From CAXMST01 sp964196325 (lineage in GTDB: Bacteria; Actinomycetota; Thermoleophilia; Solirubrobacterales; 70-9): a stretch of 34,518 nt of DNA. A program made the translations under genes and the position numbers. Shown piece after piece: positions 22,260-32,202 of this stretch (position 1 is its first letter; each line of letters begins with the position of its first letter). A model generated the notes under the pieces. The model was not told the DNA's origin and did no database searches. It was given only the letters and a program-made list of their open reading frames with translations. Where the stretch lies: positions 1 through 34,518 of the forward strand of contig CAXMST010000195.1 in NCBI GenBank assembly GCA_964196325.1, in the 5' to 3' direction.

Positions 22260-24881
22260 TCAGCCGAGCCTCGCCGCGATTTCCGCCCGCGCCGTCTCCA
22301 GGGCCTGGTCGAGCTTCTCCGGATCGCGACCGCCGGCCTGGGCCACGTGCTCGCGCCCGCCGCCGCCGCCGCCGACGACCGCGGCTGCCTCACGAACGAT
22401 CTCGGCCGCCGAAACGCCCTTGGCAACTGCCGCGTCGCTGACGCTGCCGACCAGCGAAACCTTCTCGCCCTCAGCCCCGCCGAGCACCACAACCGCGTCG
22501 CCAAGCTTCTGCCGGACGCGATCGGCGAGGTCGAGCATTGCCTTATGGTCGCTGATCTCACCCAGCGAGCCGACCACCACCCGGACGCCATCGAGCGCCT
22601 CGGCCGCCTCGGCCAGTTCCTCGGCGCGATCGCCGGCGGCCACCGCGCCCTCGGCTGCCGCCCGGGCCTCGAGCCCGGCCAGCCGCTCGCTGATCCGGCG
22701 CGCGCCTTCGAGCGCGTCCTCGGCCCCGAGAGCGTCGGCCGCCGCATCAAGCCGGGCACTGCGCTCGCGGAAGTAGTCGATCGCCGCGGGGCCGGTCAGC
22801 GCCTCGACCCGGCGCACATTGGAGGCGCTCGAGCCCTCCGAGACCACCACGAAGATCCCGACCTCGGCGCTGTTGGCGACGTGGGTCCCTCCGCAGAGCT
22901 CCCGCGAGACGCCCTCGACCTCGACCATCCGCACCCAGTCGCCGTACTTCTCCCCGAACAGGGCCATCGCCCCGAGCGCCTCGGCCTGGCTGCGCTCCAT
23001 CTCGATCGCCCGGACTGGTCGCGAAGCCTTGATCCACTCGTTGACGCGGTCCTCGACATCGGCGAACTCGGCCTCGGTCAGCCGGGCGCCGTGGCTGAAG
23101 TCGAAGCGGAGCTTGTCGGGACGCACCGCTGAGCCCGCCTGGCGTACGTGTGGGCCGAGCCGCTCACGCAGAGCGGCGTGCAGCAGGTGGGTCGCGGTGT
23201 GGTTGCGCATCGTCGCGTGGCGCGCCTGGTGATCGACCACGGCCTCGACCCGGGTCCCCGCCACCGGCGGCGATCCGGAGACCCGCAGGGCCTGGTCGTC
23301 GCCAACCCGGTAGACGTCGGTCACCCCGGCCTCGCTGCCGTTCCAGCGCAAGGATCCGATGTCGGCGACCTGACCGCCGCCCTCGGCGTAGAACGGGCTC
23401 TCCTCGAGCTTGACCAGGGCCTGGCCGGGCTCGTCGGCAACCGCCGCTACGGCCGCGATCGAGGTCTGGGCGCCGAGCTCCTCGAAGCCGACGAACCGCG
23501 AGGGTGGAGCCGAGTCGACGAATGAGAAGACCGCATCGTGGCGGTCGGCCATCACACTGGTGCCGCCGCTGCGGGCGCGCTCGCGCTGCTGATCCATCAG
23601 AGCCTCGAAGCCGGCGTCATCGACCGAGAGCCCCTCGGCAGCGAGCAGTTCCTTGGTCATCTCGTAGGGGAAGCCGTAGGTGTCATGGAGTTGGAAGGCG
23701 TCCTCGGCACTGATCCACGAGGTCTTGGTCGACTGCGCGTCGTCGATGAGCGCGTTAAGGAGGTCGGTTCCCCGCTCCAGGGTCCGCCCGAAGCTCTCCT
23801 CCTCCCTCTCGATCCAGCCGAGGATCGTGTCCCGCTCGGCCTCGAGCTGGGGGTGGACGTCGGCCAGCATCTCGATCACGCTCTCGGCGAAGCGACCCAG
23901 GTATGGGGACTCAAGCCCGAGCACCCGACCCTGCTGGATTGCCCGCCGCATCAGCCGCCGCAGGATGTAGCCGCGGTCCTCGTTCGAGGGCACGACGCCG
24001 TCGGCGATCAGCTCGACCGAGCCGCGCACGTGGTCGGCGATGATCCGCATCGCCCGGAAATGAGTTGGCCCGGCCGCGTCGTAACCGATTCCCGACATCT
24101 CCTCGGCGAGCGCGATCAGCGGCTGGAAGAGATCCGTGTCGAAGACCGACGGAACGTCCTGGAGGATCGCCGCCATCCGCTCCAGCCCCATGCCGGTGTC
24201 GATGTTCTTCGCGGGCAGATCGGTCAGCGAGCCGTCCTCGTGCAGCTCGTAGGTCATAAAGACGTGGTTCCAGTACTCGAGGAAACGGTCGCTGTCGTCG
24301 CCGGGGAGATCGCCGGGGCCCCCGAACTGCTCGCCGCGGTCGAGATACATCTCCGAGCAGGGCCCGCAGGGACCGGTGGGCCCCGCCTGCCAGAAGTTCT
24401 CCGAGCGTGGGAGCCGCACGATCCGCCCCTCCGGCACACCCAGCGCGCGCCAGATCGCGATCGCCTCCTCGTCCGGGCCGAGGCCGAGCTCCTCGTCGCC
24501 CGCAAACACGGTCACCCAGATCTGCTCCGGATCAAAACCGAAACCCCCGAGGGAGAGCTCCCAGCCGAAGCCGATCGCGTCCTGCTTGAAGTAGTCCCCG
24601 ATCGAGAAGTTGCCGAGCATCTCGAAAAAGGTCAAGTGCCGGGCTGTGTTCCCGACCTCCTCGATATCGGTGGTCCGAAAGCAGCGCTGGGCGCTGGTCA
24701 AGCGCGGCCCCGGGGGGCGCTCCAAGCCCATGAAGTAAGGCTTGAAGGGCTGCATCCCGGCGGTGGTCAGCAGCACGGTCGGATCATGCGCCGCGGGCAC
24801 CAGTGAGGACGAGGGGCGGCGCAGGTGCTCGCGCTCCTCGAAGAAGCTCAGGAAGGTCTCGCGGATCTCGGCCGAGTTCAC
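22260..24881 (-). CDS. alaS: Alanyl-tRNA synthetase
   Basis: Charges tRNA-Ala. At 873 residues it is full length. The class II core begins IRETFLSFFEEREHLRRPSS and has HLTFFEMLGNFSIGDYFK (82-99). The editing domain carries HTATHLLHAAL (zinc His at about 560 and 564) and CGGTHV (about 663-668). The C-terminal DHHA1/C-Ala region ends with a Gly-rich stretch GGGGGGREHVAQAGG. The long open frame upstream is not family sequence; the start is GTG 24881. TAGCCT lies seven bases before it and no Shine-Dalgarno sequence is seen, so it appears leaderless and may head the alaS-ruvX-mltG-aroE unit. Confidence 0.97.
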   Translation of the reverse strand: MNSAEIRETFLSFFEEREHLRRPSSSLVPAAHDPTVLLTTAGMQPFKPYFMGLERPPGPRLTSAQRCFRTTDIEEVGNTARHLTFFEMLGNFSIGDYFKQDAIGFGWELSLGGFGFDPEQIWVTVFAGDEELGLGPDEEAIAIWRALGVPEGRIVRLPRSENFWQAGPTGPCGPCSEMYLDRGEQFGGPGDLPGDDSDRFLEYWNHVFMTYELHEDGSLTDLPAKNIDTGMGLERMAAILQDVPSVFDTDLFQPLIALAEEMSGIGYDAAGPTHFRAMRIIADHVRGSVELIADGVVPSNEDRGYILRRLMRRAIQQGRVLGLESPYLGRFAESVIEMLADVHPQLEAERDTILGWIEREEESFGRTLERGTDLLNALIDDAQSTKTSWISAEDAFQLHDTYGFPYEMTKELLAAEGLSVDDAGFEALMDQQRERARSGGTSVMADRHDAVFSFVDSAPPSRFVGFEELGAQTSIAAVAAVADEPGQALVKLEESPFYAEGGGQVADIGSLRWNGSEAGVTDVYRVGDDQALRVSGSPPVAGTRVEAVVDHQARHATMRNHTATHLLHAALRERLGPHVRQAGSAVRPDKLRFDFSHGARLTEAEFADVEDRVNEWIKASRPVRAIEMERSQAEALGAMALFGEKYGDWVRMVEVEGVSRELCGGTHVANSAEVGIFVVVSEGSSASNVRRVEALTGPAAIDYFRERSARLDAAADALGAEDALEGARRISERLAGLEARAAAEGAVAAGDRAEELAEAAEALDGVRVVVGSLGEISDHKAMLDLADRVRQKLGDAVVVLGGAEGEKVSLVGSVSDAAVAKGVSAAEIVREAAAVVGGGGGGREHVAQAGGRDPEKLDQALETARAEIAARLG

Positions 24882-24888
24882 CCCGAGA

Positions 24889-24894
24889 AGGCTA
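24889..24894 (-). promoter_or_regulatory. Putative -10 box of alaS
   Basis: TAGCCT, seven bases before the alaS GTG, consistent with a leaderless transcript. Confidence 0.5.
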
Positions 24895-24936
24895 GTGATG
24901 CCCCGGGCGGCCGACGCGCTCGCCGCCCCGACCGGG

Positions 24937-26391
24937 CTAAGCGACGACCCCATGGCCGACGATCGCCTTGTCGGCATACAAGACGGCGGTCTGGCCCGGA
25001 GCGGGACGCCGGACCGGGCGCTCAAGGGCCAGGCGCCAGGCACCCTCGCCGACCCTCTCACCCTCGGGCGGATCGAGCTCACAGCGCACGACCGGCGCGT
25101 GCGAACGGAGCCGGACCGCGTCGACGCGCTCCGCCGGACGGTGCAGGACGACCGCGTCGAGCTCGACGCTGGCGCCCTGCAGCTCCGCCACCGGACCGAC
25201 AACGACGCGATTGGAGGCGGCGTCGGTGGCGAGCACGTACAGCGCCTCCGAAGCTCCGATCCGCAGGCCCCGGCGCTGGCCGACGGTGAAGTTCTGATGT
25301 CCCGAATGGCGACCGAGCCGCCGGCCCCGGCTGTCCACGATCTCGCCGGGGCGCTCCCCGAGACCACCGTGGCGAGCCAGGAAGCCGGTCTTGCCCTCCC
25401 CCGCCAGAAAGCAGAGATCCTGGCTCTCCGCTCGGGAGGCGACTCCGATACCCGCCCGCTCAGCGATCCGTCGCACCTCGGGCTTGGTCAGATCACCGAG
25501 CGGGAAGCGCAGCCGGCCGAGCAGCTCCGGCGGCAGCGCCGCAAGCATGTAGCCCTGATCCTTGGCCGGATCGGCGGCCGGCGCCAGCAGCGGCCCGTCT
25601 GTGTCTCCCCGGACGCTCGCGTAGTGGCCCGTGGCGAGGCCAACCGCCCCAAGCCGCTCCGCGATCTCGACCATCGGCTCGAGTCGGATCTGGCCGTTGC
25701 AGCGCACGCAGGGGTTGGGTGTACGGCCGGCCTCATATCCGGCGAGAAACGGGGCGACGACACCGGCCCGAAAGCGATCGCGTAGATCCACCGTCAGATG
25801 GGGGATGCCGAGCTCGTGGGCCACCGAACGGGCCAGGCGCACAGCCTGCGGCGAGCAACAGCTCTGTTCTCCGTCGTTCGCCGGGTCCGACCACAGCTCC
25901 AGGGTGATCGCGATGACCTCGGCCCCGCGTTCGAGCTCGCGATGGGCGGCGACGGCGCTGTCCACACCGCCGCTCATCGCGACCAAGACGCGCTCGGCCC
26001 CCGCAGCAGCGGGCGGATCGAGCAGCGGCGCGCCGGAGAGCGCAGCCGCCCCCAGCGCCCGATGCACCGCGTCGGCCGCGAGCTCGGCCGCGTGGATGCC
26101 GACCGGGCTGAGGCCGCCCAACTCGGCCTCGATCACGGGCGAGGAAAGCCGCGCCGCGTCGCCCAGGGCGACGCCGTCAAGCAGCTCGGCCGCCGCGGCG
26201 ATCGCCGCGCGAGCCGTTGCGCAGCCGCTGGCTCCCGAGCGCAGTCCAAGGAGCCGACCGCCCTCGAGCTGGAACGAGAGCGAGAGCCGATCGCCGCAGA
26301 CCGCGCCGCCGGCCTCGCCTCGGTGCGAACCGGGCAGCGGCTCACCCAGGTGGGAGCGGTCGCGACTGTAATGCTCGAGTGCCTCGTTCAT
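24937..26391 (-). CDS. mnmA: IscU-like domain fused to tRNA 2-thiouridylase MnmA
   Basis: A single 484-residue frame with two domains. Residues 1 to about 118 resemble the NifU_N/IscU scaffold: MNEALEHYSRDR, AVCGDRLSLSF (Cys32, Asp34), GASGCATARAA (Cys57) and GIHAAELAADA. In the last, the ligand His100 is kept but the third scaffold cysteine is Ala101. Residues about 133-484 are MnmA, which thiolates U34 of tRNA-Lys/Glu/Gln. It has the PP-loop SGGVDSAVAA (140-149), SCCSPQAV, NPCVRCN with catalytic Cys231, GHYASV, QSQDLCF-like ESQDLCF with Cys327, and HQNFTVGQRRGL. Standard MnmA has about 360 residues and no scaffold domain. No cysteine desulfurase gene is adjacent. The scaffold may deliver sulfur or an iron-sulfur cluster to the thiolase; that is inference. 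The start ATG 26391 is set by the IscU N-terminus. Confidence 0.9.
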   Translation of the reverse strand: MNEALEHYSRDRSHLGEPLPGSHRGEAGGAVCGDRLSLSFQLEGGRLLGLRSGASGCATARAAIAAAAELLDGVALGDAARLSSPVIEAELGGLSPVGIHAAELAADAVHRALGAAALSGAPLLDPPAAAGAERVLVAMSGGVDSAVAAHRELERGAEVIAITLELWSDPANDGEQSCCSPQAVRLARSVAHELGIPHLTVDLRDRFRAGVVAPFLAGYEAGRTPNPCVRCNGQIRLEPMVEIAERLGAVGLATGHYASVRGDTDGPLLAPAADPAKDQGYMLAALPPELLGRLRFPLGDLTKPEVRRIAERAGIGVASRAESQDLCFLAGEGKTGFLARHGGLGERPGEIVDSRGRRLGRHSGHQNFTVGQRRGLRIGASEALYVLATDAASNRVVVGPVAELQGASVELDAVVLHRPAERVDAVRLRSHAPVVRCELDPPEGERVGEGAWRLALERPVRRPAPGQTAVLYADKAIVGHGVVA

Positions 26392-26625
26392 AGGCGCTGC
26401 CCGCGCCCGGTCAGTGAGTCCGTGGCGGCAAGGTAGGTCGAACCCCAACCTGCCGGTGCCTCTCGGCTGTAGAACCTGTGGGAACAGGTGGGGAATCGGC
26501 GGAACTGCCGCGCACGGCGCCCCGGAACTCCATCCCCTAGCCATTTGCGTTGGTTCACGGAAAGAGAGACTGTCGAACAGGCTCGGGTTCGCAACTCAAG
26601 GTAGCAACCGGCGGACGCGACCTGC
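26392..26625. other. 234-bp gap with inverted repeats upstream of mnmA
   Basis: No convincing gene. On the minus strand (mnmA direction) it holds a palindrome at 26474-26489 (ACCTGT-N4-ACAGGT). Next to it are nested CGGC/GCCG and GGGG/CCCC pairings (about 26489-26525), and an inverted repeat CGAAC-N8-GTTCG near 26573-26590. A TACCTT box at 26598-26603 could start a leader of about 200 nt. A weaker TACCTT lies near 26439-26444. An open frame of about 80 codons crosses the gap, but it resembles no family I know. Confidence 0.4.
26474..26489. repeat. 16-bp palindrome upstream of mnmA
   Basis: ACCTGT-GGGA-ACAGGT, with perfect six-base arms. It may be a protein-binding site or an RNA hairpin in the mnmA leader. 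GTGGG also recurs 10 bases apart here (26479-26483 and 26489-26493). Confidence 0.6.
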
Positions 26626-27012
26626 TCAGCCATCGAGCTCCGCAGCCGCGGACTCGCGGTCGTCGTGCAGAGAGAGGTGGGAGAGCAGCCCGTCGGTGCG
26701 GCGGATCGCAAGGAACGCGGGGCTCGAATCCCCGACCTCACGGGTCTCGGTCCACACGTACTCGACCCGGCCGATACCGAGCAGCCCGTCCCCGAGCCCA
26801 GTGATCCGGTCGAGCTCGAAGCGCCGCTGCAGATGGTCGTAGCCCTTTGACGCCCACGCCATCGCCGCATCGACCCCGACGTGGCGCCCGCGCTGCGTGA
26901 GGATCTTTACATCGGGGTGGAGTAGCGGCAGCAGCCTCTCAGGGGCGCTGTCGCCGATCGCCTCGAGCGCGAGCCGGACCAGCTGCTCGTCCGGAAGGCG
27001 CGCGACGCTCAT
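26626..27012 (-). CDS. SnoaL/NTF2-like protein of unknown function
   Basis: A 128-residue cone-shaped alpha+beta barrel protein of the NTF2/SnoaL type. It begins LPDEQLVRLALEAIGDS, then ERLLPLLHPDVKILTQRGRH with the usual short helix and strand, followed by curved-sheet strands (RFELDRITGLGDGLLGIGRV, VEYVWTETRE, SSPAFLAIRRTDGLLSHLSL). Family members include small enzymes and binding proteins; no catalytic set can be assigned. It starts at ATG 27012, 46 bp after aspS, and may share its transcript. A tRNA T-arm-like sequence inside the gene is coincidental. Confidence 0.75.
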   Translation of the reverse strand: MSVARLPDEQLVRLALEAIGDSAPERLLPLLHPDVKILTQRGRHVGVDAAMAWASKGYDHLQRRFELDRITGLGDGLLGIGRVEYVWTETREVGDSSPAFLAIRRTDGLLSHLSLHDDRESAAAELDG

Positions 27013-27058
27013 CCGATCGCCCCGGCCACTGCGGGCTCGCGCCCGCCCGCGTCCCCAC

Positions 27059-28873
<1,815 letters not shown>

Positions 28874-28940
28874 CCGGGGCAGTCTCGCAGCCGCGCCACG
28901 CGGGCGCGTCCGCCGGCGAGTCACGTGAGGCGGCCGGTGC

Positions 28941-30185
28941 CTACTCGGTTTCGCGCGCCGCGATCACGGTCTCGGCCAAGGCCGCCGGGTCGACCTCGCG
29001 CTGCTCGCCGCTCTCCATCTCGCGGAGCTTGACGGTGCCGTCGTGCTCGAGGATCGCCGCGAAACGGGCGCCGGAGCGGTTCGCCTGCTTCATCTGGCCA
29101 TTGAACGCCCGGCCGGTGAGATCGAGCTGGGCCGAGATCCGGTGCCGGCGCAGTCCGGTCACGAGCTCGAAGGCTTCCTCCTGGTGCCCGGAGACGACGA
29201 ACACCTCGGCGCACGGCGCAGGTGGGGACTCGTCCATCGCCAGCAGGATCCGTTCGACCCCCGCGGCCCATCCGACCGCCGGGGTCGGCGGACCACCAAG
29301 AACCTCGACCAGACCGTCGTAGCGGCCGCCCCCGCCTACCCCGGACTGCGCGCCCAGCGCCGGGCAGGTGAATTCGAACACCGTCCGGGTGTAGTAGTCG
29401 AGGCCGCGGACCAGCGAGGGGTCGAGCCGGTAGGGAATCTCTGTCGAGTCGAGCAGCCGCTGCACCGTGGAGAAGTGCTCGGCGTCCTCCCCTTCGAGCC
29501 GCTCGATCATTGTCGGCGCCTCGGCCATGACCGCCCTGGTGCCCTGGTGGTCGGAGTCGAAGGCCCGCAGCGGATTGGAACCGAGCCGCCCCCGGACCTC
29601 CTCCGAGAGCTCGCCCTGATGGCCGACCAGGTAGTCGCGCAGCTCCTCGCGGTAGGCCGCCCTGGCCGGCGGCGAACCGAGGCTGCCGAGCCGCAGCTCG
29701 AGATCTGTGATCCCAAGCCCGCGCAGCAACTCATCGAGGAGCACGATCAGCTCTGCGTCGGCGAGCGGGCTGTCGGTGCCGATCGCCTCGGCCCCGATCT
29801 GGTTGAACTGGCGGTAGCGACCCTTCTGCGGGCGCTCGGCGCGGAAGAAGGGCCCCGCATACCAGAGCTTGACCGGCTGTGGATCCTTGTGCATGCCGTG
29901 CTCGACGTAGGCCCGGCAGATCGCCGCCGTACCCTCCGGCCGCAGGGTCAGCGGGCGCCCCGCGCGGTCGTCGAAGCTGAACATCTCCTTGCTGACGATG
30001 TCGGTGCTCTCCCCCACCCCGCATGCGAACAACTCGGTCTCCTCGAACGCCGGCGTCTCGATCCGCCCGTATGCCGCCGAGTCGAGCAGCTGCGCGCCGT
30101 GCTCGGCGACGAGATTCCGGGCAGCTTCCTGCTCAGGCAGGATGTCGAAGGTACCCTTCGGAGCGCTGTGCAGGCTCCTGCTCAC
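28941..30185 (-). CDS. hisS: Histidyl-tRNA synthetase
   Basis: Charges tRNA-His. The 414 residues begin APKGTFDILPEQEAARNLV. The core carries TLRPEGT (80-86), motif 2 FRAERPQKGRYRQFNQ (114-129) and the HisA motifs GLDYYTRTVFEF and GVGGGGRYDGL. The C-terminal anticodon-binding domain starts near residue 325. The start is GTG 30185, and GTGA overlaps the stop of the upstream metallo-hydrolase gene. The hydrolase-hisS-aspS order is common in actinobacteria. Confidence 0.96.
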   Translation of the reverse strand: MSRSLHSAPKGTFDILPEQEAARNLVAEHGAQLLDSAAYGRIETPAFEETELFACGVGESTDIVSKEMFSFDDRAGRPLTLRPEGTAAICRAYVEHGMHKDPQPVKLWYAGPFFRAERPQKGRYRQFNQIGAEAIGTDSPLADAELIVLLDELLRGLGITDLELRLGSLGSPPARAAYREELRDYLVGHQGELSEEVRGRLGSNPLRAFDSDHQGTRAVMAEAPTMIERLEGEDAEHFSTVQRLLDSTEIPYRLDPSLVRGLDYYTRTVFEFTCPALGAQSGVGGGGRYDGLVEVLGGPPTPAVGWAAGVERILLAMDESPPAPCAEVFVVSGHQEEAFELVTGLRRHRISAQLDLTGRAFNGQMKQANRSGARFAAILEHDGTVKLREMESGEQREVDPAALAETVIAARETE

Positions 30186-30817
30186 CGCAACGAGGCGAGG
30201 AACGGATTCGAGGCGCGCTCGGCACCAAGCGTCGTGATCCCCATGTGGCCTGGGTAGACCGTCGTTTCGTTCGGGTGCGCGTCGACCAGGCCCTGGATCG
30301 AGCGCTCGAGCGTGGGCCAGTCGCCGCCCGGCAGATCGACCCGTCCGACCGAGCCCTCGAAGAGCACATCACCGCTGAAAAGCGCGGCCTCGTCCTTGAT
30401 CGAGTAGGTGACGTGCCCCGGACTGTGCCCCGGGGTGAAGAGCACGTCGATCTCGAAGCCGGCCAACTCCAAGCGCTCACCGCCGGCAACGGTTTCGTCG
30501 GCGTCATAGCTGTCGTAGGGACCGAAGCCGGCGTACGGGACGAAGGCCATGATGTCGGCGAGCACTGGGACCTCCAGCTCGGGGCAGTAGACCGGCGCGC
30601 CGGTAGCCTCAGCGACCGGCGCGACCGCGCCGATGTGGTCGAAGTGGCAGTGGGTGAGAAGGATCGCCTCGAGCTCGATGCCGAGCTCGGAGATCGCTGC
30701 GAGCAGCCGCGGGGCCTCCTCGCCCGGGTCGATGATCAGGCCCTTGTCGGAACCCTCCTTGCGGAAGATGTAGCTGTTCTCGGCGACCGGGCCGACGGTG
30801 AGGCTGCGTAGGTCCAT
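30182..30817 (-). CDS. Glyoxalase II-like metallo-beta-lactamase fold hydrolase
   Basis: A compact 211-residue MBL-fold hydrolase. The metal site motif is THCHFDHIG (55-63). Later ligands are in FTPGHSPGHV (His), LFSGDVLFEGSVGR (Asp) and VYPGHM (His). The family is close to hydroxyacylglutathione hydrolase, but the C-terminal helical domain that binds glutathione is missing, and actinobacteria of this kind usually lack glutathione. The substrate is unknown. The long upstream extension of the frame is discarded because the family begins at ATG 30817. A TAACCT box is 11 bases upstream. Coupled to hisS by a four-base overlap. Confidence 0.88.
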   Translation of the reverse strand: MDLRSLTVGPVAENSYIFRKEGSDKGLIIDPGEEAPRLLAAISELGIELEAILLTHCHFDHIGAVAPVAEATGAPVYCPELEVPVLADIMAFVPYAGFGPYDSYDADETVAGGERLELAGFEIDVLFTPGHSPGHVTYSIKDEAALFSGDVLFEGSVGRVDLPGGDWPTLERSIQGLVDAHPNETTVYPGHMGITTLGAERASNPFLASLR

Positions 30818-30851
30818 TGAGCGTGCCCAGGTTACTGCGCCGCGCAGCCCG

Positions 30852-31226
30852 CTAGGCCTCCTCTTTTTCCTGCTGTTTTTGGCGTTGAGCGCGTGCCACA
30901 CGACGCTGGTAGAAAAAGCGGTCCGTGTAGAAACCGAGTGGGATGTAGAACAGGGCCGCGATCACGGTCAGCACGATCGCGGAGGAGATCGGCTGCTTGA
31001 AGAGCAAAGTTGAGAGCGGCAAGAGCAGCGCCGCGAAGAACAGGCCGCGCTTGATCGCCCCATTCCAGGTAGGCATCTGTGAGCGGCGGTCGACACCCCC
31101 ACCCTTGCTGCGGGCCTGGGACATCGCCTCCTGGCGATTGCGCGGACGGGTGCGCCCGCGTCGATCGATCGCACCCGTCTGGGTGCCGCGGTGCTTGCGC
31201 TTGCGGGGCTTCGACTTGCCTGGCAT
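30852..31226 (-). CDS. Small membrane protein with basic N-terminus
   Basis: A 124-residue protein with three parts: a very basic, probably disordered N-terminus (about 1-55, KSKPRKRKHRG), two adjacent transmembrane helices (about 61-76 and 80-100) and a charged C-terminal tail (QRRVARAQRQKQQEKEEA). Both termini should be cytoplasmic. I do not recognise a named family. TAGGCT lies six bases before ATG 31226, and AGGA overlaps that spacer. It sits between the ftcD-like gene and the hydrolase-hisS unit, all in the same direction. Confidence 0.75.
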   Translation of the reverse strand: MPGKSKPRKRKHRGTQTGAIDRRGRTRPRNRQEAMSQARSKGGGVDRRSQMPTWNGAIKRGLFFAALLLPLSTLLFKQPISSAIVLTVIAALFYIPLGFYTDRFFYQRRVARAQRQKQQEKEEA

Positions 31227-31232
31227 TCCTAG

Positions 31233-31238
31233 AGCCTA
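31233..31238 (-). promoter_or_regulatory. Putative -10 box of the small membrane protein gene
   Basis: TAGGCT, six bases before ATG 31226 and two bases beyond the stop of the ftcD-like gene. Confidence 0.4.
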
Positions 31239-31239
31239 A

Positions 31240-32178
31240 TCAACCGTCGGCCGCGGGTCCTCGCTGACGGGCCAGCTCGGCGAGCCGCCCCTCGATCGTT
31301 CGCTCGGCGGGATCGCCTCCGCGCCAGGGCAGATCCCCCGGGAAGCCCGCGAGGCCGGCCTCCGGCACCAGTCCGACCAGCTCCGCCGCTAGCGCAACCG
31401 CGCCCCGCGGCTCGGCAAGATCACGGATCGCCGCGACCACGGCGGCGAGCGGCAGCGCCGCCGGATCGTGCACGTTGGTCGAGATCTGCTCGCGGCCGGA
31501 GGGCAGTCGGATCGCGATCGCGCGCACGCCCTCGAGGCCGCCGCCCGATTCGCGCAGCTCCGCGGCGAGCGCCTTCCCCTGCTGATCATCGAGGCCCTCC
31601 AGCTCAACGTTGAAGGCGGCGAGGGGTGGGCGGGCGGTGACCATCACTGCGCCGGCGCTGGGATGGGGTTGGGCCGGGCCGAAGTCGGCCTCCAGCTCGC
31701 CGGATCGCATTCGCTGCCCGAGCGCCGTGAGCCCGCCGCGCCGAAAGTAGTGGCGCTCGGCCCGCGGCGCCGAGCGGGCGAGAGCCCCGTAGAGGAAGAC
31801 CGGCAGGCCCAACTCCCCCAGCGCCGCTGCGGCCTTGCGCGCGAGCCACTCGGCACTGGCGGCCTGGCCGGGATCGGGGTAGACGATCGGGGCGACGTCG
31901 AGGGCCCCGATGTTGGGGTGGGCGCCCGCGTGGGCGCTCAAATCGAGCGAGTCGATCGCGGCCTCGGCTCCCGCGAGCAACGAGGCGCCAAGCCCCTGCG
32001 GGGGCCCGGCGAGCGTCAGCACCGTGCGGCCGTGCGTGGCATCGCTGTGGGAGTCGAGCAACGCGGCATCGTTCGCAAAGGCCGCGGTCAGGGCCGCCAG
32101 CGGGCCGCGTCCGTCGGGGTCGGGCCCGACCGAGAGGTTGGGAACTGCAAGCAGCGGCGTGACCGAGTCGCGACTCAC
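31240..32178 (-). CDS. Glutamate formiminotransferase-like protein
   Basis: A 312-residue protein matching the two formiminotransferase subdomains of FtcD, which move a formimino group from formiminoglutamate to tetrahydrofolate. Recognisable segments are AVPNLSVG (11-18), DSHSDATHGRTVLTLAG (42-58) and the His-rich substrate site HAGAHPNIGALDVAPIVY (83-100), then LPVFLYGALA and LAAFNVELEG. The cyclodeaminase domain is absent, and no histidine-utilisation genes are nearby, so the physiological substrate is uncertain. The start is GTG 32178, 24 bp after the M29-type gene. Confidence 0.82.
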   Translation of the reverse strand: MSRDSVTPLLAVPNLSVGPDPDGRGPLAALTAAFANDAALLDSHSDATHGRTVLTLAGPPQGLGASLLAGAEAAIDSLDLSAHAGAHPNIGALDVAPIVYPDPGQAASAEWLARKAAAALGELGLPVFLYGALARSAPRAERHYFRRGGLTALGQRMRSGELEADFGPAQPHPSAGAVMVTARPPLAAFNVELEGLDDQQGKALAAELRESGGGLEGVRAIAIRLPSGREQISTNVHDPAALPLAAVVAAIRDLAEPRGAVALAAELVGLVPEAGLAGFPGDLPWRGGDPAERTIEGRLAELARQRGPAADG

Positions 32179-32202
32179 AGCGCGCTCACGACCAGGCCGG
32201 AC

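Noticed and set aside
26479..26503. GTGGG repeats at 10-base spacing, resembling MraZ or DnaA boxes
   Set aside because: Only two good copies, no mraZ or dnaA nearby, and the matches to DnaA boxes have several mismatches.
26573..26590. LexA-like box (CGAAC...GTTCG)
   Set aside because: Arms are eight bases apart, whereas the actinobacterial LexA box has four; kept only as an inverted repeat.
26388..26632. About 80-codon frame across the gap upstream of mnmA
   Set aside because: No recognisable family, crosses several inverted repeats, and ends inside the start of mnmA; more likely non-coding.
26710..26735. tRNA T-arm-like sequence GGGGCTCGAATCCCC on the plus strand
   Set aside because: It lies inside the well-supported NTF2-like gene, position 54 would be C rather than T, and no D arm or anticodon arm of proper geometry could be found upstream, although GAGAGGT nearby could partly pair as an acceptor.
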